DNA of 64,000 nucleotides. Source: DCFW01 sp963790715 (GTDB lineage: Bacteria > Bacteroidota > Bacteroidia > Bacteroidales > Bacteroidaceae). Positions within the stretch are counted from its first letter, which is position 1. Each line of letters begins with the position of its first letter. Where the stretch lies: positions 1 through 64,000 of the forward strand of contig CAWBPN010000013.1 in the NCBI GenBank assembly GCA_963790715.1, in the 5' to 3' direction. Positions 7,349 to 16,037 of the stretch are shown here, in pieces. The notes below the pieces were generated by a model. That model was given only the letters and a program-made list of their open reading frames with translations, ran no database searches and was not told the DNA's origin. Made by a program: the position numbers and the translations under genes.

Positions 7349-9565
7349 TTAACGGTTGATTTGCTTAACTCCTTTTACTGCTTGTAATTTCTTTATCAGT
7401 TGGTTTAATTTGCTTTTGTCGCTGATATTTATTGTGAGATGTCCGGAAAATAAACCATCGTTACTGTCGATGCTGATGCTGTGCAGCGAAGCATCTTGCT
7501 CTTTGGATATAATGGAAGTTAGGTTTGTGACAATGCCGATGTCGTCGTTGCCAACTACGTGCAACGTAATGGGATATTGCTTACCGTCGGCTTTGCCTGC
7601 CCAACGGGCTTTGATTATACGATAGTCGAAACGTTTTTTAAGTTGTGTGGCATTAGGACAATCTGTGCGGTGAATTTTTATACCTCCGCCTACTGAAACG
7701 AAACCGAACACGTCGTCTCCGTATATGGGATGGCAGCATTTTGCCAACGAAAAGTCTATTCCCTTTACATCCTTTCCGATAACTAGGACATCGTCTTTGC
7801 TTTTTGTTTCATGTTCTTCGGGATGAATTGTGTAATTTCCGGCGCGGCGGTATTGTGGTGCTGAGGTTAAAGCCTCCTGCTCTTTTACGGCCATTTCCTG
7901 ATATTTGTCAACTACGTCGTTGACCTCGTTTGTGCCGTCGGCAATGCTTTGATAAAATTCGGTAACATTACGGTAGCCAAGCTTTTTGATAAGTCGCATC
8001 ATTGTGCCTTCGTCGTAATCTATCTTGCGGTTTTTGAATTTGCGTTGTACATCCTCTTTCGCAAATTCGGCCTGGCGTGCAGCCATCTCTTTCAGTTCCT
8101 GACGGATTTTGTTACGTGCTTTGGTGGTGGTGACGATGTTGAGCCAGTCTTGCTTGGGAACTTGTGTGCTTGACGTAAGTATTTCAACTTGGTCGCCATT
8201 GTTCAGAGCCTGACGCAATTGGGCGTTTTTGCCATTTATTTTGCCTCCTATGCATTTGCAACCTATTTTGCTGTGAATGCCGAATGCAAAGTCAAGTATC
8301 GTGGCTCCCTTAGGAAGTTTGAATAAATCGCCCTTAGGAGAAAAAACGAACACTTCATCGGCATACAAGTCCATCTTAAAGTGATTCATAATTTTTTGCG
8401 AATCATCGTCGGAGTTTTCAAGCGCTTCGCGTACCTGTGTAAGCCAATCATCCAAATTTCCTTCGCTTTTTACACCTTTATATCTCCAGTGTGCCGCCAA
8501 GCCGTTTTCGGCTATTTCGTCCATTCGGCGGGTACGTATTTGCACTTCAACCCATTTGCCTTCAGGCCCCATAACAGTAGTATGCAGCGATTCGTAGCCG
8601 TTGCTCTTCGGTATTGACAGCCAATCGCGCAAACGATTGGGATTGGGTTTGTATTTATCGGTGATAATACTGTAAACTTCCCAACAAACTTTCTTCTCTT
8701 TGTCAATCGGAGCATCCAATATGATGCGTATGGCAAATAAATCGTATATCTTTTCGAACTCCGTCTTTTGTTGACGCATCTTGTGCCAAATGGAGTTTAT
8801 TGATTTCGTACGTCCCTTGATACTGAATATGTAACCTTCTTTTTCAAGACGTTCTTTGATAGGGGCTATAAAGTTTTCTATATACTTGTCACGATTTTGC
8901 TTTGTCTCGTTAAGCTTGTTCTTTATCTCGTAGTAAACATCATGTTGAGTATATTTCAGTGATAAGTCTTCAAGCTCAGATTTCAGTTTATACAAGCCTA
9001 ACTTATGGGCTAAAGGCGCATAAAGCGATGATGCTTCGTCGGCAATCTTGATGCGGTCTTGTTCATTGGGCGAATCCTTGATTTGCCTCATTATATTTAC
9101 GCGGTCCGAAATCATTATCAGAATCACCCGCATATCTTCGGCAAATGAAAGCAAAAGATTACGGAAGTTTTCCGTGTTGATAGTAGGGCTGCGGTCGTAT
9201 AACTTTTCGGTTTTTACCAATCCTTCAATGATTCGTGCCGTATCTTCTCCGAATCCGTCATTAACTTGCGTCAAGTTTAAAACATTGTTACGCACCAAAT
9301 CATGAAGCATTATGCCGAGCAAACAAGTACCTTTCATACCTATTTCATCAGCTACGATAATGGATGTCTGCATGTCGCGTATAATAGGGTTCATTCCAAA
9401 ATCGTTTCGTGGAAGCTTGCCGCTCTGAGCACCATCCGTAAGAAGCTTTTTTAGTTTGACTACTTGCGCATCAGTGATACTGTCTCCTGCCAATAAGCGT
9501 AATTTCTTGTATAAATGAGGCAGAAGTGCTGTTTCTTCGGTTGAGAAAAATAGTGCTTCTATCAT
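7349..9565 (-). CDS. relA: RelA-type (p)ppGpp synthetase with inactive hydrolase domain
   Basis: 738 residues in the long RSH layout: HD domain (about 40-190), synthetase (230-370), TGS (about 400-465), helical region and C-terminal ACT domain (from about 660). In the HD domain, the His of the usual HP motif is replaced (PIIRDMQT), HDxxED has become HDLVRN and LADRLHNMR is SDRVNIMR, so hydrolysis should be lost. The synthetase residues are intact: GRTKSINSIWHKM, YDLFAIRI, GYESLHTT and VEVQIRT. It should make (p)ppGpp from GTP/GDP and ATP on starved ribosomes. A SpoT-like partner lies at 57577-59469 with the opposite damage. No partner gene is in its operon. Confidence 0.9.
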   Translation of the reverse strand: MIEALFFSTEETALLPHLYKKLRLLAGDSITDAQVVKLKKLLTDGAQSGKLPRNDFGMNPIIRDMQTSIIVADEIGMKGTCLLGIMLHDLVRNNVLNLTQVNDGFGEDTARIIEGLVKTEKLYDRSPTINTENFRNLLLSFAEDMRVILIMISDRVNIMRQIKDSPNEQDRIKIADEASSLYAPLAHKLGLYKLKSELEDLSLKYTQHDVYYEIKNKLNETKQNRDKYIENFIAPIKERLEKEGYIFSIKGRTKSINSIWHKMRQQKTEFEKIYDLFAIRIILDAPIDKEKKVCWEVYSIITDKYKPNPNRLRDWLSIPKSNGYESLHTTVMGPEGKWVEVQIRTRRMDEIAENGLAAHWRYKGVKSEGNLDDWLTQVREALENSDDDSQKIMNHFKMDLYADEVFVFSPKGDLFKLPKGATILDFAFGIHSKIGCKCIGGKINGKNAQLRQALNNGDQVEILTSSTQVPKQDWLNIVTTTKARNKIRQELKEMAARQAEFAKEDVQRKFKNRKIDYDEGTMMRLIKKLGYRNVTEFYQSIADGTNEVNDVVDKYQEMAVKEQEALTSAPQYRRAGNYTIHPEEHETKSKDDVLVIGKDVKGIDFSLAKCCHPIYGDDVFGFVSVGGGIKIHRTDCPNATQLKKRFDYRIIKARWAGKADGKQYPITLHVVGNDDIGIVTNLTSIISKEQDASLHSISIDSNDGLFSGHLTINISDKSKLNQLIKKLQAVKGVKQINR

Positions 9566-9667
9566 TTTTTCCGTTTTTATTTCTGTAAAAGTACATTTTT
9601 AGACATCAATATTACAATTAAAGATAACTTTTTTGTATTTTTGAGATGAAATTAATATTTAGATACA

Positions 9668-11191
9668 ATGATGGACATACGAGACAAAAAGCTATTGGCT
9701 TCAAAAGGCATTAGTGAAGAAAAAATTGCAGCCCAACTTGAATGTTTTAAAAAAGGGTTTCCTTTTATGAAGTTGCAAGCTGCCGCATCTATTGAAAAAG
9801 GTATTCTTTCACTTGATGCAAAAGATGTAGATTTATATCTTGAAGCGTGGAATAATTATGCCAAATCAGGTAAAAAAATCGTTAAGTTCGTTCCCGCATC
9901 CGGTGCTGCAAGCCGTATGTTTAAAGGACTGTTCGGCTTCTTGAATGCTGATTGCGATGTGCCGGCCACTGATGAAGAAAAAGCATTCTTTGCTCACATA
10001 AAATGTTTCGCTTTTTTTGAAGATCTTAATGCGGTTTGCATAAAAAATGAAGGTAATGGCATTGAAGAACTCATCGCTACTGGCAATTATAAAGCCGTTG
10101 TTGATAATTTGCTCAATGACAAGGGATTGAACTACGGTAATTTGCCGAAAGGCTTGCTGGAATTTCATAAGTATCAGGACGGTTCACGCACTCCGTTGGA
10201 GGAACATTTGGTTGAAGGCGCGCTATATGCTGCCGACGACAAAAATGAAGTGCACATTCATTTTACAGTGTCTCCTTCACACAGAGAATTGTTTGAGAAG
10301 AAAGTTGCTGAAAAGGTTCCTGCATTTGAAAAGAAATTCGGAGTTAAGTATTGTATCACATTTTCGGAGCAAAAGCCTTCAACAGATACCATTGCCGTAA
10401 ATTTGGACAATACTCCGTTTCGTACGGAAAGCGGTGATTTGATGTTTCGTCCCGGAGGTCATGGTTCATTGATTGAGAATCTTAATGATTTGGATTATGA
10501 CGTAGTGTTCATTAAGAATATAGATAATGTGGTGCCTGACTGTGTCAAGGATGATACGGTTAAATATAAAAAGGTGTTGGCCGGAGTTCTTGTGTCGATA
10601 CAGGCAAAAGTATTCGAATACCTCAATCTGCTTGATTCAGGCAAATATACTATTGATCAATTGCGCGAAGTCATACAGTTTGTACATAAAACATTATGCG
10701 TACGCAGTGAATCGTTGAAGCAGCTGGAAGATGTGGAGCTTGTGCTATATTTAAAAAAGGTATTGAATCGTCCGATACGTGTTTGCGGTATGGTTCGCAA
10801 TGTGGGAGAACCGGGTGGCGGTCCGTTCCTTGCTTACAATTCCGATGGTAGCATATCATTACAGATATTGGAAAGTTCGCAGATTGATATGAATAATCCT
10901 GAGGCAAAAGCCATGTTTAAGCAAGGTACGCATTTCAACCCGGTTGATTTGGTATGTGCCATTAAGGATTATAAAGGACATAATTTTAATTTGCTTAGTT
11001 TTGTTGATCCTAAGACCGGATTTATTTCACAAAAATCCAAGAATGGTAAGGAACTGCGTGCTTTGGAATTGCCGGGTTTGTGGAATGGAGCCATGAGTGA
11101 CTGGAGTACGATTTTTGTTGAAGTTCCTCTCACCACATTCAATCCTGTAAAGTCAGTTAACGATTTGTTGCGTAAGCAACATCAAAGTTGA
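9668..11191 (+). CDS. DUF4301 family protein
   Basis: 507 residues; ATG codons at 9668 and 9671 are both plausible. It matches a Bacteroidetes-specific family of unknown function, recognisable by the N-terminal FVPASGAASRMFKGLFGF segment (similar to a nucleotide-sugar pyrophosphorylase loop), KVLNRPIRVCGMVRNVGEPG and SQIDMNNPEAK near the C-terminus. There is no signal peptide or membrane segment, so it is cytoplasmic. It is divergent from relA, with a -7-like TATTTTTG at 9636-9643, and 177 bases before the ATP synthase promoter region. A nucleotidyltransferase-like activity is a guess from the GASGAASRM-type loop. Confidence 0.8.
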   Translation: MMDIRDKKLLASKGISEEKIAAQLECFKKGFPFMKLQAAASIEKGILSLDAKDVDLYLEAWNNYAKSGKKIVKFVPASGAASRMFKGLFGFLNADCDVPATDEEKAFFAHIKCFAFFEDLNAVCIKNEGNGIEELIATGNYKAVVDNLLNDKGLNYGNLPKGLLEFHKYQDGSRTPLEEHLVEGALYAADDKNEVHIHFTVSPSHRELFEKKVAEKVPAFEKKFGVKYCITFSEQKPSTDTIAVNLDNTPFRTESGDLMFRPGGHGSLIENLNDLDYDVVFIKNIDNVVPDCVKDDTVKYKKVLAGVLVSIQAKVFEYLNLLDSGKYTIDQLREVIQFVHKTLCVRSESLKQLEDVELVLYLKKVLNRPIRVCGMVRNVGEPGGGPFLAYNSDGSISLQILESSQIDMNNPEAKAMFKQGTHFNPVDLVCAIKDYKGHNFNLLSFVDPKTGFISQKSKNGKELRALELPGLWNGAMSDWSTIFVEVPLTTFNPVKSVNDLLRKQHQS

Positions 11192-11307
11192 TTATGATTA
11201 TATTATCAGATAGTCTGATATGTATGATTTTCTTTCCATTTATTCTAAATATATACTTTCAAAGGTATTTTTCACAGTTTTTATAACGAAGAGATAGATA
11301 ATGTTTT

Positions 11308-11315
11308 TATCTTTG
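11308..11315 (+). promoter_or_regulatory. -7 box of the ATP synthase operon
   Basis: TATCTTTG matches the Bacteroidetes -7 consensus TAnnTTTG and lies 54 bases before the atpD start. I do not find a good -33 TTTG at the right distance, so the start point is approximate. Confidence 0.55.
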
Positions 11316-11368
11316 CTTGCGTAATAAATGAATTGGTAAAAAGATATTAAATAATAAACAAGAAGCTT

Positions 11369-12889
11369 ATGTCACAAAATTTAGGGCATATATCTCAAAT
11401 TATAGGTCCTGTGGTGGATGTATATTTTGAGAATGCGAAAGGAAAGGCAAATCTGCCACGCATACATGACGCCATGGAGGTGAAACGTCCTAATGGAAAG
11501 ATGCTTATCTTGGAAGTGCAACAACACATCGGTGAAGATACCGTACGTTCGGTGGCTATGGATAGTACCGACGGATTACGGCGCAACTTGGAGGTAATTC
11601 CAATGGGCGAACCTATTAAAATGCCTGTCGGCGATCAGGTTAAAGGTCGTTTGATGAACGTGATAGGGGATTCTGTCGATGAAATGCCTGCATTGGATAA
11701 GGATGGAGCTCTTCCTATTCACAGAGAACCTCCTAAGTTCGACGAACTTACAACATCTAAAGAGGTGTTGTTCACTGGTATCAAGGTTATTGATTTACTT
11801 GAACCTTATATGAAAGGTGGTAAGATCGGTTTGTTCGGCGGTGCCGGTGTTGGTAAGACGGTATTGATTATGGAATTGATTAATAACGTTGCAAAAGGTG
11901 GAAGCGGGTTCTCTGTTTTTGCCGGCGTTGGTGAACGTACACGTGAAGGTAATGATATGTTGCGTGAAATGATTGAATCAGGCGTTGTTAAGTATGGTGC
12001 AGAGTTTAAGAAATCAATGGAGGAAGGCAAATGGGATCTTTCAAAAGTTGATTATAATGAATTAAAAAAATCACAAGCGGCATTGGTTTACGGTCAGATG
12101 AATGAACCGCCTGGTGCACGTTCTGCTGTAGCTTTGTCAGGTTTAACTGTGGCTGAGTATTTCCGCGATGCAGGTAAGGAAACCGGCGAAAAAAAAGATA
12201 TATTGTTGTTTATTGATAACATATTTCGTTTTACTCAAGCAGGTTCTGAAGTTTCAGCATTACTGGGTCGTATGCCTTCGGCTGTAGGGTACCAACCTAC
12301 ATTGGCAACGGAAATGGGACAAATGCAGGAACGTATTGCATCAACAAAGAACGGATCAATTACTGCTGTTGAGGCTGTTTACGTGCCGGCTGATGACTTG
12401 ACCGATCCTGCTCCTGCTACTACATTCTCTCACTTGGATGCCACCACAACTCTTTCACGTAGTATTTCTTCTCTGGGTATATTTCCGGCTGTTGATCCGT
12501 TGGATTCAACTTCACGTATTATGGATCCTCTCGTAATAGGCAAAGATCATTATGATACTGCTCAACGCGTAAAGCAAATCTTACAACGTAACAAGGAATT
12601 GCAGGATATTATTTCCATCTTGGGTATGGAAGAGCTTTCAGATGAAGATCGTACGGTAGTAAATCGTGCCCGTCGTGTTCAACGTTTCCTGTCTCAACCG
12701 TTTACAGTGGCTTCTCAATTTACCGGATTGCCCGGCGTGATGGTTCCTATTGGTGAAACTATCAGAGGATTCAAGATGATATTGAATGGCGATGTCGATT
12801 ATTTACCGGAACAAGCTTTCTTGAATGTAGGCACAATTGATGATGCTATTGCCAAAGGAAAGAAAATTTTGGAACAATCTAAGAATTAA
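11369..12889 (+). CDS. atpD: F1Fo ATP synthase subunit beta
   Basis: The catalytic F1 subunit, 506 residues. Visible are the N-terminal beta-barrel (ISQIIGPVVDVYFENAKGK), the Walker A loop GLFGGAGVGKTVLIMELI, the GERTREGNDM segment with the catalytic Glu, Walker B (DILLFIDNIFRFTQAGSEVS) and the DELSEED-region equivalent (MEELSDEDR). It is the first gene of the operon beta-epsilon-AtpI-like-a-c-b-delta-alpha-gamma, which differs from the E. coli order and is usual in Bacteroidales. An insertion relative to E. coli around 210-240 (KSMEEGKWDLSKVDYNELKK) is typical for the group. Confidence 0.98.
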   Translation: MSQNLGHISQIIGPVVDVYFENAKGKANLPRIHDAMEVKRPNGKMLILEVQQHIGEDTVRSVAMDSTDGLRRNLEVIPMGEPIKMPVGDQVKGRLMNVIGDSVDEMPALDKDGALPIHREPPKFDELTTSKEVLFTGIKVIDLLEPYMKGGKIGLFGGAGVGKTVLIMELINNVAKGGSGFSVFAGVGERTREGNDMLREMIESGVVKYGAEFKKSMEEGKWDLSKVDYNELKKSQAALVYGQMNEPPGARSAVALSGLTVAEYFRDAGKETGEKKDILLFIDNIFRFTQAGSEVSALLGRMPSAVGYQPTLATEMGQMQERIASTKNGSITAVEAVYVPADDLTDPAPATTFSHLDATTTLSRSISSLGIFPAVDPLDSTSRIMDPLVIGKDHYDTAQRVKQILQRNKELQDIISILGMEELSDEDRTVVNRARRVQRFLSQPFTVASQFTGLPGVMVPIGETIRGFKMILNGDVDYLPEQAFLNVGTIDDAIAKGKKILEQSKN

Positions 12890-12891
12890 AG

Positions 12892-13134
12892 ATGAAATTG
12901 TATATATTATCACCTGAACGTTCGATCTACAGCGGTGAAGTTGACAGCGTCACTTTGCCGGGGATAGTGGGATTATTCACTGTGCGGATAAACCATGCAC
13001 CGTTGATTTCAACACTCAAAAAAGGAGATGTCGTATTTCAAGAGGCCGGTGGAAATAAATCTGAAAAAACAGTGGGCATCGAAGGTGGTTTTGTGGAAGT
13101 AAAAGAAAATGTTATATCGGTTTGCGCCGAATAA
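12892..13134 (+). CDS. atpC: F1Fo ATP synthase subunit epsilon
   Basis: 80 residues covering only the N-terminal beta-sandwich (LYILSPERSIYSGEVDSVTL, PGIVGLFTVRINHAPLISTL, then EGGFVEVKENVISVCAE). The C-terminal helical hairpin, which inhibits ATP hydrolysis in E. coli, is absent, as is common for Bacteroidales epsilon subunits. It begins 2 bases after the atpD stop. It couples the gamma shaft to the c-ring. Confidence 0.93.
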   Translation: MKLYILSPERSIYSGEVDSVTLPGIVGLFTVRINHAPLISTLKKGDVVFQEAGGNKSEKTVGIEGGFVEVKENVISVCAE

Positions 13135-13174
13135 ACGTCTTCTTTCAAATAAATAAATTGATGTGTAGAAAGGC

Positions 13175-13591
13175 ATGATGAGCGAATTAGCCCGTAAGTT
13201 TTTGTTGTATCTGTTTATAGGAGTGATAGTATGCTCTCTCGGCTGTGTAAGCTATTTAGCTGCTAAAGTTCCTAACGCTATAACTTATTTCTTACCGATA
13301 CCATTATTGTTCTTTATTATGGGAGTAATATTGAGCTTAGTGCTTGAGCATAATCGTCATGCTGATGACAAACGATTGGTAACAATATATTTGGCATTGA
13401 AAGTTGCCAAGTTCTTACTAATCATAGTTATGTTATTTGCTTATGCTTTTCTATTAAAAATGTATGCAGTGAAAATGTTTTTTATGATAGGTGTGTTTTA
13501 TGTTACCTATCTTATATATGAAACAGGCTACTTCTTTAAGTTTGAGAAGAGTCTTAAAAGCGAAAAAGATGGAAAAAGGAAACATTTTTAG
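13175..13591 (+). CDS. AtpI-like integral membrane protein in the ATP synthase operon
   Basis: 138 residues with four predicted hydrophobic helices (FLLYLFIGVIVCSLGCVSYL; FLPIPLLFFIMGVILSLVL; VAKFLLIIVMLFAYAFLL; FFMIGVFYVTYLIYETGYFF) and a basic tail. Position between epsilon and subunit a and the four-helix profile suggest the role of AtpI, which helps assemble the c-ring, but the sequence itself is not diagnostic. Its last 23 bases overlap the start of atpB, so the two are translationally coupled. Confidence 0.6.
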   Translation: MMSELARKFLLYLFIGVIVCSLGCVSYLAAKVPNAITYFLPIPLLFFIMGVILSLVLEHNRHADDKRLVTIYLALKVAKFLLIIVMLFAYAFLLKMYAVKMFFMIGVFYVTYLIYETGYFFKFEKSLKSEKDGKRKHF

Positions 13592-14669
13592 GTTCGGTAA
13601 ATGGTTTATCTTAAGTTGCTTGCTGGCAATGTCAGTGTCAGGTTTTGCCGCTACAACCAACGCACCGGCGAAAAAAACAAGTTTGGATATCAAAGGTATC
13701 ATTTTCGGGCATATCAAGGATTCTTATGAATGGCATATAACTACGTGGGGCAAGACTAAAGTCGTTATCCCTTTGCCAATAATTGTTCGTGATGTGAATG
13801 CCGGAACATGGAGCGTTTTTTTGTCGTCTCAACTCGATGGTATAGAAAATGGAAACGGACATTACGGTAATTTTTATCAAGCTAAAGGCGGATCCTACGA
13901 AGGAAAATTAGTTGAGAAAGACAGTACCGGAAAAGAAGTTCGTCCGATAGACCTTTCACTTACTAAGAATGCATTGGCATTGGTTATAAATAGCGTTTTA
14001 TTGTGTATCATCATTATTAGTTGCGGCCGTTGGTCTAAGCGCCATCCGAATAAAGCACCAGGAGGGTTCATAGGTTTTATGGAAATGTTCATAATGAGCG
14101 TAAATGATGATGTGATTAAGCCCTGTGTCGGACCGCAATATAAGAAATTCGCACCTTATCTTCAGACGGCGTTTTTCTTTATATTCCTGAATAATTTGAT
14201 GGGATTGATTCCATTTTTTCCGGGAGGAGCAAATGTGACTGGTAATATTACCATTACGTTCTTCCTAGCGGTTTGTACATTCCTTTTAACGAATATCTTC
14301 GGTATAAAAGCTTATTGGAAGGATATTTTTTGGCCTGACGTACCTGGACCGATTAGACCTCTTATGGTGATTATTGAGATATTCGGAGTATTCACTAAGC
14401 CGTTTGCATTGATGATTCGTCTCTTTGCTAATATGATGGCCGGACATACAATCATTTTGAGTTTGGTTAGTATTATATTTTTGACAGCCGGCATAAGTGC
14501 TGCAATATGTGCACCTATGACGCTTGTATCGGTAGCTTTCTCAATATTCATGGATCTTTTGGAGGTACTTGTTTCGTGGATTCAGGCATACGTGTTTACA
14601 ATGCTTTCAGCCGTGTTTATAGGCTTGGCTATAGCAGAACCGGAAAAAGTAAGAATAGAAAATAGATAA
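13569..14669 (+). CDS. atpB: F1Fo ATP synthase subunit a
   Basis: I take ATG at 13569 (MEKGNIFRFGKWFILSCLLA), which gives a signal peptide ending near SGFAATT and a protein of 366 residues. It is longer than E. coli subunit a because of an N-terminal periplasmic extension, normal in Bacteroidetes. The core has the proton half-channel helices, including PFALMIRLFANMMAGHTIIL with the essential Arg, and a final helix pair (LVSWIQAYVFTMLSAVFIGL). An upstream in-frame start at 13491 would overlap the previous gene by 100 bases and lose the signal peptide. Confidence 0.95.
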   Translation: MEKGNIFRFGKWFILSCLLAMSVSGFAATTNAPAKKTSLDIKGIIFGHIKDSYEWHITTWGKTKVVIPLPIIVRDVNAGTWSVFLSSQLDGIENGNGHYGNFYQAKGGSYEGKLVEKDSTGKEVRPIDLSLTKNALALVINSVLLCIIIISCGRWSKRHPNKAPGGFIGFMEMFIMSVNDDVIKPCVGPQYKKFAPYLQTAFFFIFLNNLMGLIPFFPGGANVTGNITITFFLAVCTFLLTNIFGIKAYWKDIFWPDVPGPIRPLMVIIEIFGVFTKPFALMIRLFANMMAGHTIILSLVSIIFLTAGISAAICAPMTLVSVAFSIFMDLLEVLVSWIQAYVFTMLSAVFIGLAIAEPEKVRIENR

Positions 14670-14695
14670 AAGTATAACGTTTAAAATTAAGAATT

Positions 14696-14953
14696 ATGTT
14701 ATTATCAACTTTATTAGCAGCTGCTGCCGGCAGCTTCGAGTTTGGGAAAATGGGTGCAGCTATCGGTGGTGGTTTAGCCGCTATAGGTGCAGGTATCGGT
14801 ATTGGTAGAATTGGTGGTTCAGCAATGGATGCTATTGCGCGTCAACCGTCAGAAGTAAATAATATACGTACTAATATGCTTATTATCGCTGCGTTGGTTG
14901 AAGGTGTCGCTTTATTCGCAGTTATTGTAGCATTGTTAGCAGAAATAATGTAA
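14696..14953 (+). CDS. atpE: F1Fo ATP synthase subunit c
   Basis: 85 residues forming the two-helix proteolipid. Helix 1 carries the glycine-rich motif (GGGLAAIGAGIGIGRIGGSA), the polar loop is RQPSEVNNIRTN, and the ion-binding carboxylate is the Glu in AALVEGVALFAVIVALL. The Gln in helix 1 and the Ser/Thr after the Glu that mark sodium-binding c subunits are not present, so proton coupling is the likelier reading. Confidence 0.96.
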   Translation: MLLSTLLAAAAGSFEFGKMGAAIGGGLAAIGAGIGIGRIGGSAMDAIARQPSEVNNIRTNMLIIAALVEGVALFAVIVALLAEIM

Positions 14954-14956
14954 GCC

Positions 14957-15457
14957 ATGTCACTTCTGTTACCAGATGCCGGTTTATTGTTCTGGATGCT
15001 TTTGGCATTCGTTATCGTATTTATCCTTTTGGCAAAGTACGGTTTCCCTGTTGTAACCAAAATGGTGGATGATAGAAAAACTTTTATTGATAAAAGCTTA
15101 GCGAAAGCCGATGAAGCAAATAAACAATTAGCTGATATAAAGGTCAATAGCGAGAAGATATTGACTGATGCCAAGGCACAACAGGTCACAATTCTTAATG
15201 AGGCTCAAGCAATGCATGATAAAATCATTGAAGATGCCAAGAAGGAAGCCCAGATTGCCGGCAAAAAGCAATTGGATGAAGTGCGTCAACAAATTGAAGC
15301 CGAAAAAGTAGAGGCTATACAAAGTGTTCGTCGTGAAATAGCCGGTTTGGCTGTGGATGTAGCCGGAAGGGTTATACGCGAAAAAATCGACAAAGACGAT
15401 GAACAATTAAAGTTGGTTGACCGCATGTTGCAAGAAATAGAAGCTTCTAAGTCGTAA
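14957..15457 (+). CDS. atpF: F1Fo ATP synthase subunit b
   Basis: 166 residues: one N-terminal membrane helix (LLFWMLLAFVIVFILLAKYG), followed by a long charged helix with the usual RKTFIDKSLAKADEANKQLA pattern and repeated Ala/Lys/Glu coiled-coil residues. It forms the peripheral stalk with delta. The start is 3 bases after the atpE stop. Confidence 0.95.
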   Translation: MSLLLPDAGLLFWMLLAFVIVFILLAKYGFPVVTKMVDDRKTFIDKSLAKADEANKQLADIKVNSEKILTDAKAQQVTILNEAQAMHDKIIEDAKKEAQIAGKKQLDEVRQQIEAEKVEAIQSVRREIAGLAVDVAGRVIREKIDKDDEQLKLVDRMLQEIEASKS

Positions 15458-15468
15458 TAATTTAAGAG

Positions 15469-16020
15469 ATGGATACAGGAATTATACCTATGCGTTATGC
15501 AAAAGCTTTAATAGCTTTTGCTAAAGAGCAAAAGGCGGAAAAACCGGTTTATGAAAATATGCGGCTATTGTCGCAAAGTTATACTCAACAATCTGATTTG
15601 AGGAAAGTAATGGATAACCCATTGGTTTCAAGTGAGGATAAGTTGATGCTTGCTTCTACTGCCGCCGGAGGTAATGTCTGTGAACAATTTACACGTTTTG
15701 TCCAACTCGTATTACGTCAGAGACGTGAGAATTTTTTGCAATCGATGTCATTGCTTTATATAGAATTGTATCGTAAATCGAACCATATTCAGACTGTCTC
15801 TTTGGTTACGGCTATGCCTGTCACCCAAACGGAGGAGGATAAGATTCGTAAATTAATCAACAAGAGTGATGAAGATACACTGGAATTCAAAGTTTCTGTG
15901 GATAAAGATATTCTTGGAGGATTTATTTTGACTATTGGCACTTATCGTATGGATGCCAGTGTTAATACGCAATTGAAACGGGTGAAAGCCCAATTTATTA
16001 AGAAGAATAGTCTTGTTTAA
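15469..16020 (+). CDS. atpH: F1Fo ATP synthase subunit delta
   Basis: 183 residues. The start MDTGIIPMRYAKALIAFAKE has the YAKAL motif of the N-terminal helical domain (OSCP/delta), and the end (DKDILGGFILTIGTYRMDAS, VNTQLKRVKAQF) is the C-terminal signature. It links the stator to the top of F1. The order b-delta-alpha-gamma and short gaps support the call. Confidence 0.94.
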   Translation: MDTGIIPMRYAKALIAFAKEQKAEKPVYENMRLLSQSYTQQSDLRKVMDNPLVSSEDKLMLASTAAGGNVCEQFTRFVQLVLRQRRENFLQSMSLLYIELYRKSNHIQTVSLVTAMPVTQTEEDKIRKLINKSDEDTLEFKVSVDKDILGGFILTIGTYRMDASVNTQLKRVKAQFIKKNSLV

Positions 16021-16037
16021 AGAGAAAATATTCATAT

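Noticed and set aside
14696..14953. Sodium-dependent c subunit
   Set aside because: The Gln in helix 1 and the Ser/Thr next to the carboxylate that mark sodium binding are not present.
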